Assembly (NCBI RefSeq): GCF_024498955.1
Contig: NZ_CP093311.1
Coordinates: 1,984,001 to 2,048,000 of the forward strand
Direction: 5' to 3'
DNA: 64,000 bases
Source of the DNA: Thermomonas paludicola
GTDB taxonomy: Bacteria; Pseudomonadota; Gammaproteobacteria; Xanthomonadales; Xanthomonadaceae
Program-made: the position numbers and the translations under genes
The notes under the pieces: generated by a model
Told to the model about the DNA's origin: nothing
Database searches by the model: none
Seen by the model: only the letters and a program-made list of their open reading frames with translations
Shown: piece after piece, positions 45,333 through 56,722 of the stretch
Layout: each line of letters begins with the position of its first letter
Numbering within the stretch: the first letter of the stretch is position 1

Positions 45333-46121
45333 ATGGGATTCCTGCAGGGCAAACGCGCGCTGGTCACCGGCATCGCCAGCCAGCGTTCAATCGCAACCGG
45401 CATCGCCGATGCCATGCACCGCGAAGGTGCGGAACTGGCGCTGACCTACCAGAACGAAAAGCTCAAGTCGCGCGTCGAGGACGCCGCCGCCGGGTACGGC
45501 AGCAGCATCGTGTTGCCGCTGGACGTGGCCGATGACGCGCAGATCGACAACTGCTTCGCCGAACTGGGCAAGCACTGGAGCGACGGCTTCGACATCCTCG
45601 TGCACTGCATCGCGTTCGCCCCGCGCGAAGCGATTGAGGGCGATTTCCTCGACGGCATCAACCGCGAGCGCTACCACATCGCCCACGACATCAGCGCCTA
45701 CTCGCTGGCCGCGCTGGGCAAGGCCGCGCGCCCGCTGATGAAAGGCCGCAACGGCAGCATCCTCACCCTGTCCTACCTCGGCGCCGAACGCGCACTGGCC
45801 AACTACAACACGATGGGCGTGGCCAAGGCCTCGCTGGAAGCCACCGTGCGCTACATGGCGATGGCGCTGGGCCCGGAGGGCACCCGCGTGAACGCGATCT
45901 CGGCCGGCCCGATCCGCACCCTGGCGGCGTCCGGCGTGGCCAATTTCCGCAAGATGCTCAGCCAGTTCGAGACCGCGGCGCCACTGCGCCGGGTGGTGAC
46001 CATCGAGGACGTGGGCAACGCCGCCGCGTTCCTGTGTTCAGACCTGGCCGCAGGCATCACCGGCGAAGTGACCTACGTCGATGCCGGCTACAACATCATG
46101 GGCATGAGCGGCATCGACTGA
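45333..46121 (+). CDS. fabI: Enoyl-ACP reductase (FabI)
   Basis: The NADH-dependent last step of each fatty-acid elongation cycle. The 262-residue protein has [13 protein letters not shown] and the catalytic Y148, Y158 and K165 ([11 protein letters not shown]), equal to E. coli Y146, Y156 and K163. AAGGAGAC lies just before the ATG. It is away from the main fab cluster. FabI is the triclosan target; no fabV or fabK is seen in the window. Confidence 0.97.
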   Translation: MGFLQGKRALVTGIASQRSIATGIADAMHREGAELALTYQNEKLKSRVEDAAAGYGSSIVLPLDVADDAQIDNCFAELGKHWSDGFDILVHCIAFAPREAIEGDFLDGINRERYHIAHDISAYSLAALGKAARPLMKGRNGSILTLSYLGAERALANYNTMGVAKASLEATVRYMAMALGPEGTRVNAISAGPIRTLAASGVANFRKMLSQFETAAPLRRVVTIEDVGNAAAFLCSDLAAGITGEVTYVDAGYNIMGMSGID

Positions 46122-46140
46122 CCGCAACGCGCGTTGCCGC

Positions 46141-46176
46141 AACGAAAAACGCCCGGCACTGCCGGGCGTTTTCGTT
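46141..46176. terminator. Bidirectional terminator between fabI and ppiD
   Basis: AACGAAAAACGCCCGGC-act-GCCGGGCGTTTTCGTT gives a stem of about 16 bp with A- and T-runs on both sides, so it can stop both convergent genes. Confidence 0.9.
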
Positions 46177-46193
46177 GCCTGGGCCGAAGCAAC

Positions 46194-48161
46194 CTACAGC
46201 CGGTCTTCCGCCACTTCGATTTTGTAATTGCCGCGCATGGCGCGCACGAAGGCATCCTGCGCGAACTGGCCTGTCATGTCCGACGCTTCCTTGCGCTGCT
46301 TGGCACGAATTTGCGGGGTGATCTGGGTCAGGTCGCCATCACGCACCGCACGCACGGCGAACACCAGGTAACCGCCGCCAGCGCGGGTCATGCCAACCGG
46401 CAGCACGCCACCGCGCGCGCGCGGCAGGTTGAAAAACGCGGCCACGGCCTCTGCCGATGGTGCCTGGCTGCGCCGATCAAGGTCGTTGACCTCGTTGACC
46501 GCCAGTCCGGATTCCCGCGCAGCCGCGTCCAACCCCTTCGCCTGCGCTGCCTTGACCAGTGCTTCGGCTGCCGCTTGCGCCGCTTTCTGCTGCCTGTCCG
46601 CGTGAATCGATGCCACGACTGCGTCACGCACCTGTGCCAGCGGCATCGCCTGCTCCGGCTTGTGCTCGATCACCCGGATCAGCACCGTGCGCAGCGGGCC
46701 AACTTCGATGGGATCACTGGCGGTACCGTCCTGCATCAACGCCTCGGAAAACGCGGCGCGGAGCACCTTCTGTTCGGACGCAATGCCGGGGGCGCCGGCC
46801 CGACTGAACACCGGCGTCGTCTGCACCGCCAGGCCCAGCGCCTTGGCAGCCGGCACCAACGAGGTGGGGTTCTTGTACACCGCGTCCACCAGCTTGCCGG
46901 TCAACTCGTTGAACGCCTGCTCGCGCCCACCTTCCTGCACTTCCTTCTCGAGCTCGGCGCGCACATCCTCGAACGAACGCTGGGCACCGGCCTGCACCTG
47001 GTTGAGCTTGATGACGTGCCAGCCGAAGTCGGACTTCACCGGCCCGCGCACTTCACCCGCCTGCATCGCGAACGCGGCCGCATCGAATGCCCCTGGCATG
47101 CTGCCCTTGCCAATCCAGCCCAGGTCTCCGCCATTGGCCTTGGAGCCGGCATCGTCGGAATTGGCACGCGCCAGCGCGGCGAAATCCGCGCCCGGTGCCT
47201 GCGCCTCGGCAGCCAGCTGCTTGGCCTTGGCCTCGGCTGCCTTCTTCTGCACTTCACTGGCATTCGCCGGCACCGCGACCAGAATATGCGCGACCTCGCG
47301 CCGTTCCGCGGTGGAGTACTTGGAAATCTGGTCCTGGTAGCGCTTGCGCAGGGCGGCCTCGTCGGTGGCAGGCGCCGGCAGCTTGCTGCCATCCACCTCC
47401 ACGTATTCCAGACGCACGGTTTCCGGGCTGCGGTACTGGCCCTGATGGGTCTTGTACCAGGCCTCGATCTGCGCCGGCGTCACCTCCGCCGTATCTGCCG
47501 CAGGCGGCGGCAACAGCACGAAGCCGACGTCGCGACGCTCGAACAGCAGACGGGTCAGGCGATCGAGCTCGGCATCGGTCACGAACGCGGACGCGGCAAC
47601 GCCCACCGGGATCAATGCGGTCTTCAGGCTCTCGCGGACCTTGCTTTCGTACTGCGTTGGCGCCATCGGCGGACGCCCACCCGCCAGCTGCATCTGGTAA
47701 CGCTCGGCATTGAACGCGCCGTCCACCTGGAACGCCGGCGTGCTCTGGATGTTGTCCCGCACCTCGGCATCGCTGACCACGACGTTGGCGCGATCGGCAG
47801 CGAGCAGCATCAGCTGTTCATCCACCATCGCATCCACGATCCGGCGCTTGTTTTCAACCGACTCGAACGCCTTGGGATCGAAGTTCTCGCCCTGCTGCGC
47901 GCGCATGCGCATGCGCGCATCCTCAAGACGCTCCCGGTACGCCTGCGAATCGATGTCATGGACATCCCACAGGTAGGTGACCGGCCACACCTGCGGTGCC
48001 GACTTCCACCACGAGGGCGGCTGTGCGATGCGGGCCACGTAGGTGTCCACCCGCTGCGACATGTACGACTCCATCCCGAAGAAGGCGAATGGAACGATCA
48101 ACAAGCCAAGGATGACGGTGGCAACCCAACCGGAGGTCTTTTCGCGAAGTTTATGCAGCAT
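46194..48161 (-). CDS. ppiD: Periplasmic folding chaperone PpiD (SurA N-terminal/parvulin)
   Basis: An inner-membrane-anchored chaperone at the SecYEG exit. It has one membrane helix (WVATVILGLLIVPFAFFG, 12-29), a SurA-like N-terminal domain (about 35-190), a parvulin domain (about 250-390; VAHILVAVP, GGDLGWIGKGSMPGAF, GWHVIKL) and a helical C-terminus. Length is 655 residues. Its position next to hupB-lon-clpX-clpP-tig is also that of E. coli. Confidence 0.95.
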   Translation of the reverse strand: MLHKLREKTSGWVATVILGLLIVPFAFFGMESYMSQRVDTYVARIAQPPSWWKSAPQVWPVTYLWDVHDIDSQAYRERLEDARMRMRAQQGENFDPKAFESVENKRRIVDAMVDEQLMLLAADRANVVVSDAEVRDNIQSTPAFQVDGAFNAERYQMQLAGGRPPMAPTQYESKVRESLKTALIPVGVAASAFVTDAELDRLTRLLFERRDVGFVLLPPPAADTAEVTPAQIEAWYKTHQGQYRSPETVRLEYVEVDGSKLPAPATDEAALRKRYQDQISKYSTAERREVAHILVAVPANASEVQKKAAEAKAKQLAAEAQAPGADFAALARANSDDAGSKANGGDLGWIGKGSMPGAFDAAAFAMQAGEVRGPVKSDFGWHVIKLNQVQAGAQRSFEDVRAELEKEVQEGGREQAFNELTGKLVDAVYKNPTSLVPAAKALGLAVQTTPVFSRAGAPGIASEQKVLRAAFSEALMQDGTASDPIEVGPLRTVLIRVIEHKPEQAMPLAQVRDAVVASIHADRQQKAAQAAAEALVKAAQAKGLDAAARESGLAVNEVNDLDRRSQAPSAEAVAAFFNLPRARGGVLPVGMTRAGGGYLVFAVRAVRDGDLTQITPQIRAKQRKEASDMTGQFAQDAFVRAMRGNYKIEVAEDRL

Positions 48162-48250
48162 GAGAAGGCGACTATGAGGCGTAGCCACGTAGTCTAACGC
48201 GAGCTGGCGCCAACGGCATGGACTCGCCGCATGCCGCTGCCCCTGAAAAA

Positions 48251-48284
48251 GCAAAAAGCCCTGCATCGCTGCAAGGCTTTTGCT
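48251..48284 (-). terminator. Terminator after tRNA-Asp
   Basis: Minus strand: GCAAAAGCC-ttgca-gcga-tgcag-GGCTTTTTGC, followed by TTTTTC. The hairpin begins six bases after the tRNA CCA and has a good T-run. Confidence 0.85.
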
Positions 48285-48289
48285 TCAAC

Positions 48290-48366
48290 TGGCGGAGTGG
48301 ACGGGACTCGAACCCGCGACCTCCGGCGTGACAGGCCAGCATTCTAACCGACTGAACTACCACTCC
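48290..48366 (-). tRNA. tRNA-Asp(GTC)
   Basis: A 77-base cloverleaf with CCA encoded. The minus strand starts GGAGTGGTAGTTCAGTCGG; the anticodon loop is CTGTCAC (GTC) and the T-arm is GCGGGTTCGAGTCCCGT. It is close to E. coli tRNA-Asp. It lies 54 bases after tRNA-Val and has no clear promoter of its own. Confidence 0.97.
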
Positions 48367-48420
48367 GCTGTGAGCCGACAATTGTACGTACCAATACTGG
48401 CGCGTGCAAGTTTTTTTTCC

Positions 48421-48495
48421 TGGTGGGCACTGAGGGGATCGAACCCCCGACCCGCTCCTTGTAAGGGAGCCGCTCTACCGCTGAGCTAAGTGCCC
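48421..48495 (-). tRNA. tRNA-Val(TAC)
   Basis: A 75-base cloverleaf with CCA. The minus strand starts GGGCACTTAGCTCAGCGG; the anticodon stem-loop is CTCC-CTTACAA-GGAG with anticodon TAC. It reads GUA and, with modification, other valine codons. Probably co-transcribed with tRNA-Asp. Confidence 0.97.
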
Positions 48496-48504
48496 GGGCC
48501 GGGC

Positions 48505-48533
48505 ATTATCGCAGCACAAAGCACCTGGAGGAA
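48505..48533 (-). promoter_or_regulatory. Probable promoter of the tRNA-Val/Asp transcript
   Basis: Minus strand TTCCTC (48528-48533), a 17-base spacer and GATAAT (48505-48510). The -10 is good and the -35 weak. The discriminator GCCCGG is GC-rich. The start near 48498 is just before the tRNA. Confidence 0.55.
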
Positions 48534-48542
48534 CAGGTTCCC

Positions 48543-48575
48543 AAGAAAAAGCCCGGCTTTTGGCCGGGCTTCTTG
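48543..48575 (-). terminator. Terminator downstream of hupB
   Basis: Minus strand: AAGCCCGGC-caaaa-GCCGGGCTT followed by TTTCTTGG. The 9-bp stem and T-rich tail lie about 20 bases after the hupB stop. Confidence 0.85.
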
Positions 48576-48594
48576 CAACACATGGCAACAACGA

Positions 48595-48867
48595 TCAGTT
48601 GACCGCGTCCTTCAGTGCCTTGCCGGCCTTGAACGCCGGGTTCTTGGAAGCCTTGATCTTGATGGTGTCGCCGGTGCGCGGGTTGCGGCCGGTACGGGCA
48701 GCACGCTTGCGAACCGAGAAGGTACCGAAGCCCACGAGGGTCACGGTATCGCCCTTCTTGAGGGCCTTGGTGATGGCGGCAACCATCGCGTCGACTGCGC
48801 GGCCGGCGTCGGCCTTGGTCAGTTCGGCGTTGTCGGCCACGGCTTCGATGAATTCGGCTTTGTTCAT
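48595..48867 (-). CDS. hupB: DNA-binding protein HU (HupB)
   Basis: A 90-residue nucleoid protein that bends DNA. The start [20 protein letters not shown] and the DNA-binding arm [20 protein letters not shown] are typical. GGAG is about eleven bases before the ATG at 48867. The order lon-hupB-ppiD matches E. coli. A strong promoter lies near 49000. Confidence 0.97.
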   Translation of the reverse strand: MNKAEFIEAVADNAELTKADAGRAVDAMVAAITKALKKGDTVTLVGFGTFSVRKRAARTGRNPRTGDTIKIKASKNPAFKAGKALKDAVN

Positions 48868-48991
48868 TTGCTTATTGGCTCCGTTGCGGGAAAGTGACGC
48901 AGAGAATTCATTGCCCGAAACCAACGGCGCTCCCCTGCCCTGGTTTCGGATGTGCCACGGCGGCTGTTCTGCAATCGCCGCGGTTGCCAAT

Positions 48992-49020
48992 CTTATACCA
49001 GTGCAATTTCCTCCATGCAA
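48992..49020 (-). promoter_or_regulatory. Sigma-70 promoter of hupB
   Basis: Minus strand TTGCAT (49015-49020), a 17-base spacer and TATAAG (48992-48997). The predicted start near 48985 gives a leader of about 118 bases. It lies in the 219-base gap after lon. Confidence 0.75.
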
Positions 49021-49086
49021 CACTGAAAACAAGCACTGGTGCGGCTTCCAGCCCAGTTCCGACGAATGGTTGCCAACCCCGGACTT

Positions 49087-51549
<2,463 letters not shown>

Positions 51550-51599
51550 GCGAAGACTCCAGATTGCGGCTGCGGCGCACCTGCGCCGCCGTGCTTGGT

Positions 51600-51628
51600 T
51601 TATGGGGCTGCCCGCAGCAGGTTGCAAG
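51600..51628 (-). promoter_or_regulatory. Heat-shock (sigma-32) promoter of lon
   Basis: Minus strand CTTGCAA (51622-51628), a 14-base spacer, then CCCCATAA (51600-51607). The consensus for sigma-32 is CTTGAAA-N(13-15)-CCCCATNT. The predicted start near 51592 leaves a leader of about 43 bases. lon is a known sigma-32 target in E. coli. Confidence 0.8.
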
Positions 51629-51689
51629 CGGCATTTCCAGCGCACGCGAAATCCGCAATGGAATCAGCAGGTTGCGAACGCCAGAATGC

Positions 51690-51711
51690 AAAAGCCGCCC
51701 GCAGGCGGCTT
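51690..51711 (-). terminator. Terminator downstream of clpX
   Basis: Minus strand: AGCCGCC-tgcg-GGCGGCT followed by TTTGC. It lies 23 bases after the clpX stop and upstream of the lon promoter, so it insulates the two units. Confidence 0.8.
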
Positions 51712-51733
51712 GTGCACTGGCACGACATCCGCC

Positions 51734-53023
51734 TCAGTCGGCGGCAGCGGCCTTGGCTGGCGCAGGCACGTTCTGGTAGATCAGGTACGGCTCGGACTTG
51801 TGTTCGATCACCGATTCATCCACCACCACCTTGCTGACGTTTTCCAGCGACGGCAGGTCGTACATCGTGTCCAGCAGCACGGATTCGACGATGGTGCGCA
51901 GGCCGCGCGCGCCAGTCTTGCGCTTGAGCGCCTTTTTCGCGATGGCCGAGAGCGCGTCCGGACGGATCTCCAGGTCCACGCCTTCCATCTCGAACAGCTT
52001 CCTGAACTGCTTGGTGATGGCGTTTTTCGGCTCGGTCAGGATCTTGATCAGCGCCGCTTCGTCCAGCTCTTCCAAGGTCGCCACCACCGGCAAGCGGCCG
52101 ACGAATTCCGGGATCAACCCATACTTGATCAAGTCTTCCGGCTCGACCTGGGCCAGCACCTGGCCGATGTCGGCCTTGCGTTCGGCGCTCTTGACCTTGG
52201 CACCGAAGCCGATCCCGCCGGAGTCGTTGGAACGCTGCTGGATGACCTTGTCCAACCCGGCGAACGCGCCGCCGACGATGAACAGGATGTTGCGGGTGTC
52301 GACCTGCAGGAACTCCTGCTGCGGATGCTTGCGCCCGCCCTGCGGCGGCACGCTGGCCAAGGTGCCTTCGATCAGCTTCAGCAGCGCCTGCTGCACGCCT
52401 TCACCGGACACGTCGCGGGTGATCGACGGGTTCTCGGACTTGCGGCTGATCTTGTCGATCTCGTCGATGTAGACGATGCCCTGCTGCGCCTTTTCGACGT
52501 CGTAGTCGCACTTCTGCAGCAGCTTCTGGATGATGTTTTCCACGTCCTCGCCGACGTAGCCGGCTTCGGTCAGCGTGGTGGCATCGGCCATGGTGAACGG
52601 CACGTTGAGCGTGCGCGCCAGCGTTTCCGCCAACAGCGTCTTGCCCGAGCCGGTGGGCCCGACCAGCAGGATGTTGGACTTGGCCAGCTCGATGTCGTCC
52701 GACTTCTGCCGGCTTTCGATGCGCTTGTAGTGGTTGTAAACCGCCACCGCGAGCGTCTTCTTCGCCCGCTGCTGGCCGATCACGTACTGGTCCAGTACCT
52801 CGAGGATTTCACGCGGCTTGGGCAGCGAGCTGCGGTTGGACTGCGCCTTTTCCTCGAGTTCCTCGCGGATGATGTCGTTGCACAGCTCGACGCATTCATC
52901 GCAAATGAACACGCTGGGGCCGGCAATCAGCTTGCGCACCTCATGCTGGCTCTTCCCGCAGAAGGAGCAATACAGGATCTTGCCATTGTCGCCGGTGTTG
53001 CGTCCCTGACGGTCTTCGCTCAT
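51734..53023 (-). CDS. clpX: ATP-dependent Clp protease, ATPase subunit ClpX
   Basis: The AAA+ unfoldase that feeds ClpP. The N-terminal zinc-binding domain has C19, C22, C41 and C44. Walker A GPTGSGKT is near 118, and the IGF-type loop that docks ClpP is [12 protein letters not shown]. Length is 429 residues. It follows clpP by 127 bases, so it may have its own promoter as well as read-through. Confidence 0.98.
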   Translation of the reverse strand: MSEDRQGRNTGDNGKILYCSFCGKSQHEVRKLIAGPSVFICDECVELCNDIIREELEEKAQSNRSSLPKPREILEVLDQYVIGQQRAKKTLAVAVYNHYKRIESRQKSDDIELAKSNILLVGPTGSGKTLLAETLARTLNVPFTMADATTLTEAGYVGEDVENIIQKLLQKCDYDVEKAQQGIVYIDEIDKISRKSENPSITRDVSGEGVQQALLKLIEGTLASVPPQGGRKHPQQEFLQVDTRNILFIVGGAFAGLDKVIQQRSNDSGGIGFGAKVKSAERKADIGQVLAQVEPEDLIKYGLIPEFVGRLPVVATLEELDEAALIKILTEPKNAITKQFRKLFEMEGVDLEIRPDALSAIAKKALKRKTGARGLRTIVESVLLDTMYDLPSLENVSKVVVDESVIEHKSEPYLIYQNVPAPAKAAAAD

Positions 53024-53150
53024 TCGCTACTCACTCGCCGCACTGCTGCGGCCATTGCCCGAGAATACCATAGCCCTCCGCCGGGCCAGCGGAAGGAACG
53101 TTCGTCTGGATCGCCCGCACAAGACCGGTAACGGCCATCGCGGGCAAGAC

Positions 53151-53774
53151 TCAAGCGGATTGAATGGACTCGTCCGGGCGCCGGCTCAGCACTTCATCCA
53201 CCAAGCCATATTCGCGGGCGGCTTCGGCCCCCTTGAAGTTGTCGCGGTCGGTGTCACGTGCGATCACGTCGATCGGCTGGCCGGTGTGGCGGGCCAGGAT
53301 TTCGTTGAGGCGCTCGCGCATTGCCAGGATCTCGCGCGCCTGGATGTCGATGTCGGTGGCCTGGCCCTGCGCGCCGCCCAGCGGCTGATGGATCATCACC
53401 CGCGAATTGGGCAGTGCATAGCGCTTGCCGGCCGCGCCTGCCGCCAGCAGCACCGCGCCCATCGAGCAGGCTTGGCCAACGCAGATCGTGCTGACGTCCG
53501 GCTTGATGTACTGCATGGTGTCGTAGATCGCCATGCCGGCGGTGACCACGCCACCCGGCGAGTTGATGTACAGGCTGATGTCCTTCTCGGGATTCTCGGC
53601 TTCCAGGAACAGCATCTGCGCAACGACCACGTTGGCCACGTGATCGTCGATGCCGCCCACCAGGAAGATGACCCGTTCCTTCAGCAGGCGCGAATAGATG
53701 TCGTACGCGCGCTCGCCGCGGCTGGTCTGTTCGACCACCATCGGCACCAGGTTGAGGGATTTGATCGGGTCCAT
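53151..53774 (-). CDS. clpP: ATP-dependent Clp protease, proteolytic subunit ClpP
   Basis: The serine protease barrel. The triad is S104 ([11 protein letters not shown]), H129 ([10 protein letters not shown]) and D178, equal to E. coli S111, H136 and D185 with the 7-residue shift from a shorter propeptide. Length is 207 residues. It lies 36 bases after tig and before clpX; tig-clpP-clpX-lon is conserved. Confidence 0.98.
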   Translation of the reverse strand: MDPIKSLNLVPMVVEQTSRGERAYDIYSRLLKERVIFLVGGIDDHVANVVVAQMLFLEAENPEKDISLYINSPGGVVTAGMAIYDTMQYIKPDVSTICVGQACSMGAVLLAAGAAGKRYALPNSRVMIHQPLGGAQGQATDIDIQAREILAMRERLNEILARHTGQPIDVIARDTDRDNFKGAEAAREYGLVDEVLSRRPDESIQSA

Positions 53775-53810
53775 GGATTCTCGCTTTTGGCTGTGTGGGG
53801 CTGCCCCGGA

Positions 53811-55103
53811 TTACGGGCTGATCGCTTCCTGGAAGCTCAATGCCTGCTCGGTATGCTGGGCGCGCTCGGCGATCCAATCGATCACCTGCTCTTCCATCAC
53901 GCGATTCTGCAGACCCTGCATCAACTGGGGGTCGTTGCGGTACAACGCAATGACCTGCTCGGGCTGTTCATAGGTGGAGGCGATCAATCGCATGGTTTCG
54001 TTCAGGCGCTCTGGCTCCAGGCGCAGCTCGTTGCGGCGCGCGACCTCACCCACCAACAAGGCCATCAGCACGCGCTTGCGCGCTGCGTCCTGGAACGCCT
54101 CGGGGCCGGCGGTCAGCTGCTGGCCTTGGCGGCTCGCCTGCTCGGCCGCATTGGCCATCAACATGCGCGCCTCGTTCTCGACCAGCCGCGGTGGCAGCTC
54201 GACGTCCTTGTAGGCTTCGGTCAGCTGCTCACCCACTTCGCGGCGCAGGCGGTTCATCAGCGCACCCTTCAGCTCGCGCTCCAGGTTGCTGCGGATGTCG
54301 GCCTTGAACTGCTCGACATCGCCGCTGCGAACGCCGAAGCTGCGGATGAACGCGGCGTCGATTTCCGGCAACACCTGTTCCGCCACTTCCACCAGCTTGA
54401 AGGTCGAGGTCACCGTCTTGCCGGCGAACTGCTGGACGTGCCAATCGGCGGGCAGGGTGATGTCGAGGGTCTTTTCCTCGCCGGGCAGCATGCCGGCAAT
54501 CGCCGACTCCACTTCAGGGTAGATCGCGCTGGAACCCAGCACGGTGCTGGCCTTCTCCACGCCCTCGGCGGGCATGCGCACGCCATCGACGGTGCTGGTG
54601 GTTTCAATGCTGGCCAGGTCGCCGGCCTTGGCCGCACGCTCCACCTTGCTCCAGCTGCCGCGCTGCTGGCGGAGGTTTTCCAGCATCCGCTCGATGTCGG
54701 CATCGGCCACTTCCGCAGTGTGCCGCACGACCTGCAGCTTGCCCATGTCGAGATCACCGAACTCCGGCACCAACTCCACCGACGCCACGTACTTCAGCTC
54801 GCCCTCGGCCGCATCTTCGCCCGGCTTCACTTGCGGCATGCCCGCCACGCGCAGTTCGTTGTCGCGCACGGCCTGGTCCAGCGCCTGGCGCAGCAGGCCA
54901 TCCACGATCTCGGCGCGCACTTGGCCGCCATACCGCTGCTCGACCACCTTGGTCGGCACCTTGCCGGGACGGAAGCCCTTGATGCGCGCGGTATGCGCGA
55001 TCTCGCGCAGGCGGCTGCCGACCTGGGCATCCACGTCGCCCGCAGGCAGGCTGAGGGTAACGCGGCGCTCGAGGTTGCCGGTGGATTCGACCGAGACTTG
55101 CAT
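53811..55103 (-). CDS. tig: Trigger factor
   Basis: A ribosome-bound chaperone with prolyl isomerase activity. The ribosome-binding loop is [14 protein letters not shown] (about 42-55), a FKBP-like domain follows near 150-235, and a C-terminal arm region closes the 430-residue chain. I chose the ATG at 55103 because AGGAG lies ten bases upstream. It heads the tig-clpP-clpX run. Confidence 0.97.
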   Translation of the reverse strand: MQVSVESTGNLERRVTLSLPAGDVDAQVGSRLREIAHTARIKGFRPGKVPTKVVEQRYGGQVRAEIVDGLLRQALDQAVRDNELRVAGMPQVKPGEDAAEGELKYVASVELVPEFGDLDMGKLQVVRHTAEVADADIERMLENLRQQRGSWSKVERAAKAGDLASIETTSTVDGVRMPAEGVEKASTVLGSSAIYPEVESAIAGMLPGEEKTLDITLPADWHVQQFAGKTVTSTFKLVEVAEQVLPEIDAAFIRSFGVRSGDVEQFKADIRSNLERELKGALMNRLRREVGEQLTEAYKDVELPPRLVENEARMLMANAAEQASRQGQQLTAGPEAFQDAARKRVLMALLVGEVARRNELRLEPERLNETMRLIASTYEQPEQVIALYRNDPQLMQGLQNRVMEEQVIDWIAERAQHTEQALSFQEAISP

Positions 55104-55238
55104 GAGGCGATGACTCCTGGGCGGGTTCGCGGGAACCCGGTAGCGGGAACAAGGGGTGATTCGAGCGCGACACGGCCGCGCGGAACGCACTAGTTTCCCC
55201 GATTTCGGCCACCGGTGCCAGCCACCCGCGTGAATGCG

Positions 55239-55267
55239 TTGACATGCGCTGCCCGGCGCCGGACAAT
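55239..55267 (+). promoter_or_regulatory. Promoter of the tRNA-Pro-Arg-His cluster
   Basis: A perfect TTGACA (55239-55244), a 17-base spacer and GACAAT (55262-55267). The GC-rich discriminator GCCCGGC fits stringent control. The leader before tRNA-Pro is about 79 bases. The rest of the gap from 55104 shows no gene. Confidence 0.75.
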
Positions 55268-55352
55268 GCCCGGCCTTTCGTAGCGCTGGCGTGCCACGGG
55301 AGACAGTGATCGCCGAGGTCAGGCGGCCGCTGGAATGTGTTGGTTCCATCGG

Positions 55353-55429
55353 CGGGGTATAGCGCAGTCTGGTAGCGCGCCTGCTTTGGGAGCAGGATGT
55401 CGGGGGTTCGAATCCCTCTACCCCGACCA
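55353..55429 (+). tRNA. tRNA-Pro(TGG)
   Basis: Starts CGGGGTATAGCGCAG and ends TACCCCGACCA. Anticodon stem-loop CCTGC-TTTGGGA-GCAGG, anticodon TGG at 55387-55389. It reads CCA and related proline codons. Confidence 0.97.
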
Positions 55430-55464
55430 TTCCGGCAATGCCCGATACACTGGTTCCGGATCGA

Positions 55465-55541
55465 GCGCCCGTAGCTCAACCGGATAGAGCACCGGCCTTC
55501 TAAGCCGGTGGTTGCAGGTTCGATTCCTGCCGGGCGCGCCA
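55465..55541 (+). tRNA. tRNA-Arg(TCT)
   Basis: Starts GCGCCCGTAGCTCAACCGG and ends CGGGCGCGCCA. Anticodon stem-loop CCGGC-CTTCTAA-GCCGG, anticodon TCT at 55499-55501. It reads AGA and AGG, rare codons in this GC-rich genome. Confidence 0.97.
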
Positions 55542-55566
55542 ATGTTCCAGAAGTTGAAGTTCCGTG

Positions 55567-55643
55567 GTGGCTGTAGCTCAGTTGGTTAGAGTCCTGGATT
55601 GTGATTCCAGTTGTCGGGGGTTCGAGTCCCCTCAGCCACCCCA
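55567..55643 (+). tRNA. tRNA-His(GTG)
   Basis: Starts GTGGCTGTAGCTCAG and ends CAGCCACCCCA. Anticodon GTG at 55601-55603. The extra 5' G(-1) typical of tRNA-His is encoded at 55566 opposite the C discriminator. Confidence 0.97.
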
Positions 55644-55663
55644 CCCTTGTCCGGGTCGGGATG

Positions 55664-55691
55664 TTGCATCGCGGAATTTGTCTGCTACAAT
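55664..55691 (+). promoter_or_regulatory. Separate promoter of tRNA-Lys(CTT)
   Basis: TTGCAT (55664-55669), a 16-base spacer and TACAAT (55686-55691), then a T-rich stretch. The start near 55698 lies right before the tRNA. So tRNA-Lys can be made apart from the upstream three tRNAs. Confidence 0.75.
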
Positions 55692-55700
55692 TTTTTTCTC

Positions 55701-55776
55701 GGGCCGTTAGCTCAGTTGGTAGAGCAGTTGACTCTTAATCAATAGGTCGAAGGTTCGAATCCTTCACGGCCCACCA
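55701..55776 (+). tRNA. tRNA-Lys(CTT)
   Basis: Starts GGGCCGTTAGCTCAG and ends ACGGCCCACCA. Anticodon stem-loop GTTGA-CTCTTAA-TCAAT, anticodon CTT at 55734-55736. It reads AAG. Its last 16 bases and its terminator are duplicated 181 bases downstream. Confidence 0.97.
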
Positions 55777-55820
55777 AATACCCGAGACGCCCGGCCATGT
55801 GCCGGGCGTTTTCGTTTCCC
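55761..55820 (+). repeat. 60-bp direct repeat, copy 1 (tRNA-Lys 3' end plus terminator)
   Basis: Bases 55761-55820 are identical to 55942-56001. The repeat starts inside the T-arm of tRNA-Lys, covers the acceptor 3' strand and CCA, and continues through the terminator. Both boundaries are sharp: T against C on the left, G against C on the right. Confidence 0.95.
55787..55813 (+). terminator. Terminator after tRNA-Lys
   Basis: ACGCCCGGC-catgt-GCCGGGCGT followed by TTTCG, a 9-bp stem. It begins eleven bases after the CCA. An identical copy lies at 55968-55994. Confidence 0.85.
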
Positions 55821-55941
55821 GGGCACCGATGTGCGCGGATTCGAACCTGCGGTTCGCCCGCTGCGCGGGCCCTGCCCTGCGCGAGGCAGCGCGCAGGGCG
55901 TTCGCGGGCTCGCAGCGGCGCTGCTCGAAAGCCCCGCTCAC
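55821..55941. other. 121-bp structured insert between the tRNA-Lys repeats
   Basis: Very GC-rich with no supported gene. It holds GCCCGC-tgc-GCGGGC (55856-55870) and CCCTGCGCG-aggcag-CGCGCAGGG (55875-55898). It also holds GGATTCGAACCT (55837-55848), a 12-base inverse match to the tRNA T-arm. It may be a REP-like element or a remnant of a larger insertion. Confidence 0.6.
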
Positions 55942-56001
55942 CCTTCACGGCCCACCAAATACCCGAGACGCCCGGCCATGTGCCGGGCGTTTTCGTTTCC
56001 C
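55942..56001 (+). repeat. 60-bp direct repeat, copy 2 (orphan tRNA-Lys 3' end plus terminator)
   Basis: Identical to 55761-55820 but without a tRNA 5' part. It directly joins the next terminator hairpin. Confidence 0.95.
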
Positions 56002-56037
56002 CACGAAAAAGCCCCGCAGGACGGGGCGTTTTCGTGG
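56001..56037. terminator. Bidirectional terminator next to ssb
   Basis: CCACGAAAAAGCCCC-gcagga-CGGGGCGTTTTCGTGG is a long stem with A- and T-runs. It lies 29 bases below the ssb stop on the minus strand and also after the tRNA-Lys repeat on the plus strand. Confidence 0.8.
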
Positions 56038-56065
56038 TTGCGCAGCGCTGGATGGCGCGCACCCG

Positions 56066-56590
56066 CTAGAACGGGATGTCATCGTCAAACGGCACGCTGC
56101 TGTCGAAATCAGCCGCCTTCCTGGCGGGCGCTGCCGCCGGCTCGCGGCGCTGGGCGGGCGCACGCTGCGCCCGATCTCCGCCGTAGCTGCCGCCTCCGCT
56201 GCCGCGCTGGTAGCGACCCTCATTGCCGTCTTCACTGCCACTGCGCGGACCGCCACCTTCACCGCCGCCGATCATCTGCATCTCGTCGGCAACAATGTCG
56301 GTGGTGTAATGCTTCACCCCGTCCTTCTCGTAGGAGCCGTACTCGATGCGGCCCTCGATATAGACCTGGCGGCCTTTCTTCAGGTACTCGCCGGCAATCT
56401 CGCCCAGCTTGCCGAACAGCTTGACCCGGTGCCATTCGGTCTTTTCGATCTGCTGGCCGTCCTTGTCCTTGCGAACGCTGGTGGTGGCCACGCTCAGCGT
56501 GGTGATCGCCATCCCGCCCTGCGTGTATTTCACGTCCGGGTCGTTGCCGAGGTTGCCGACCAGGATCACCTTGTTTACGCCGCGTGCCAT
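56066..56590 (-). CDS. ssb: Single-stranded DNA-binding protein
   Basis: A 174-residue SSB: OB fold (1-110; [39 protein letters not shown]), a Gly/Arg/Ala-rich linker and the acidic tip DDDIPF that binds RecO and other partners. The ATG at 56590 gives the standard MARGVNKV start. It is divergent from ispB with 132 bases between. Confidence 0.97.
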   Translation of the reverse strand: MARGVNKVILVGNLGNDPDVKYTQGGMAITTLSVATTSVRKDKDGQQIEKTEWHRVKLFGKLGEIAGEYLKKGRQVYIEGRIEYGSYEKDGVKHYTTDIVADEMQMIGGGEGGGPRSGSEDGNEGRYQRGSGGGSYGGDRAQRAPAQRREPAAAPARKAADFDSSVPFDDDIPF

Positions 56591-56722
56591 AGCTGCCTCT
56601 GTCTCGTTTCGTCCGGAGCGGACGATCACATTGAAGTATAGCCGGCAACCGGATGGCAGCCGGCACATGCCGTATCGCAGGGTCGGAAAATCCCTTCGCC
56701 GCTTATACTTCGTCATTCACCG

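Noticed and set aside
46134..48197. A 687-codon open frame on the plus strand
   Set aside because: It is antisense to ppiD and starts inside a terminator hairpin.
53055..55193. A 712-codon open frame on the plus strand
   Set aside because: It is antisense to clpP and tig across two real genes; the composition is that of an antisense shadow.
55739..56062. Minus-strand frame with a phrase like GREGFEPSTY near its end
   Set aside because: This string is the translated antisense of a tRNA T-arm and is a frequent annotation artefact. The frame covers tRNA-Lys and its repeats.
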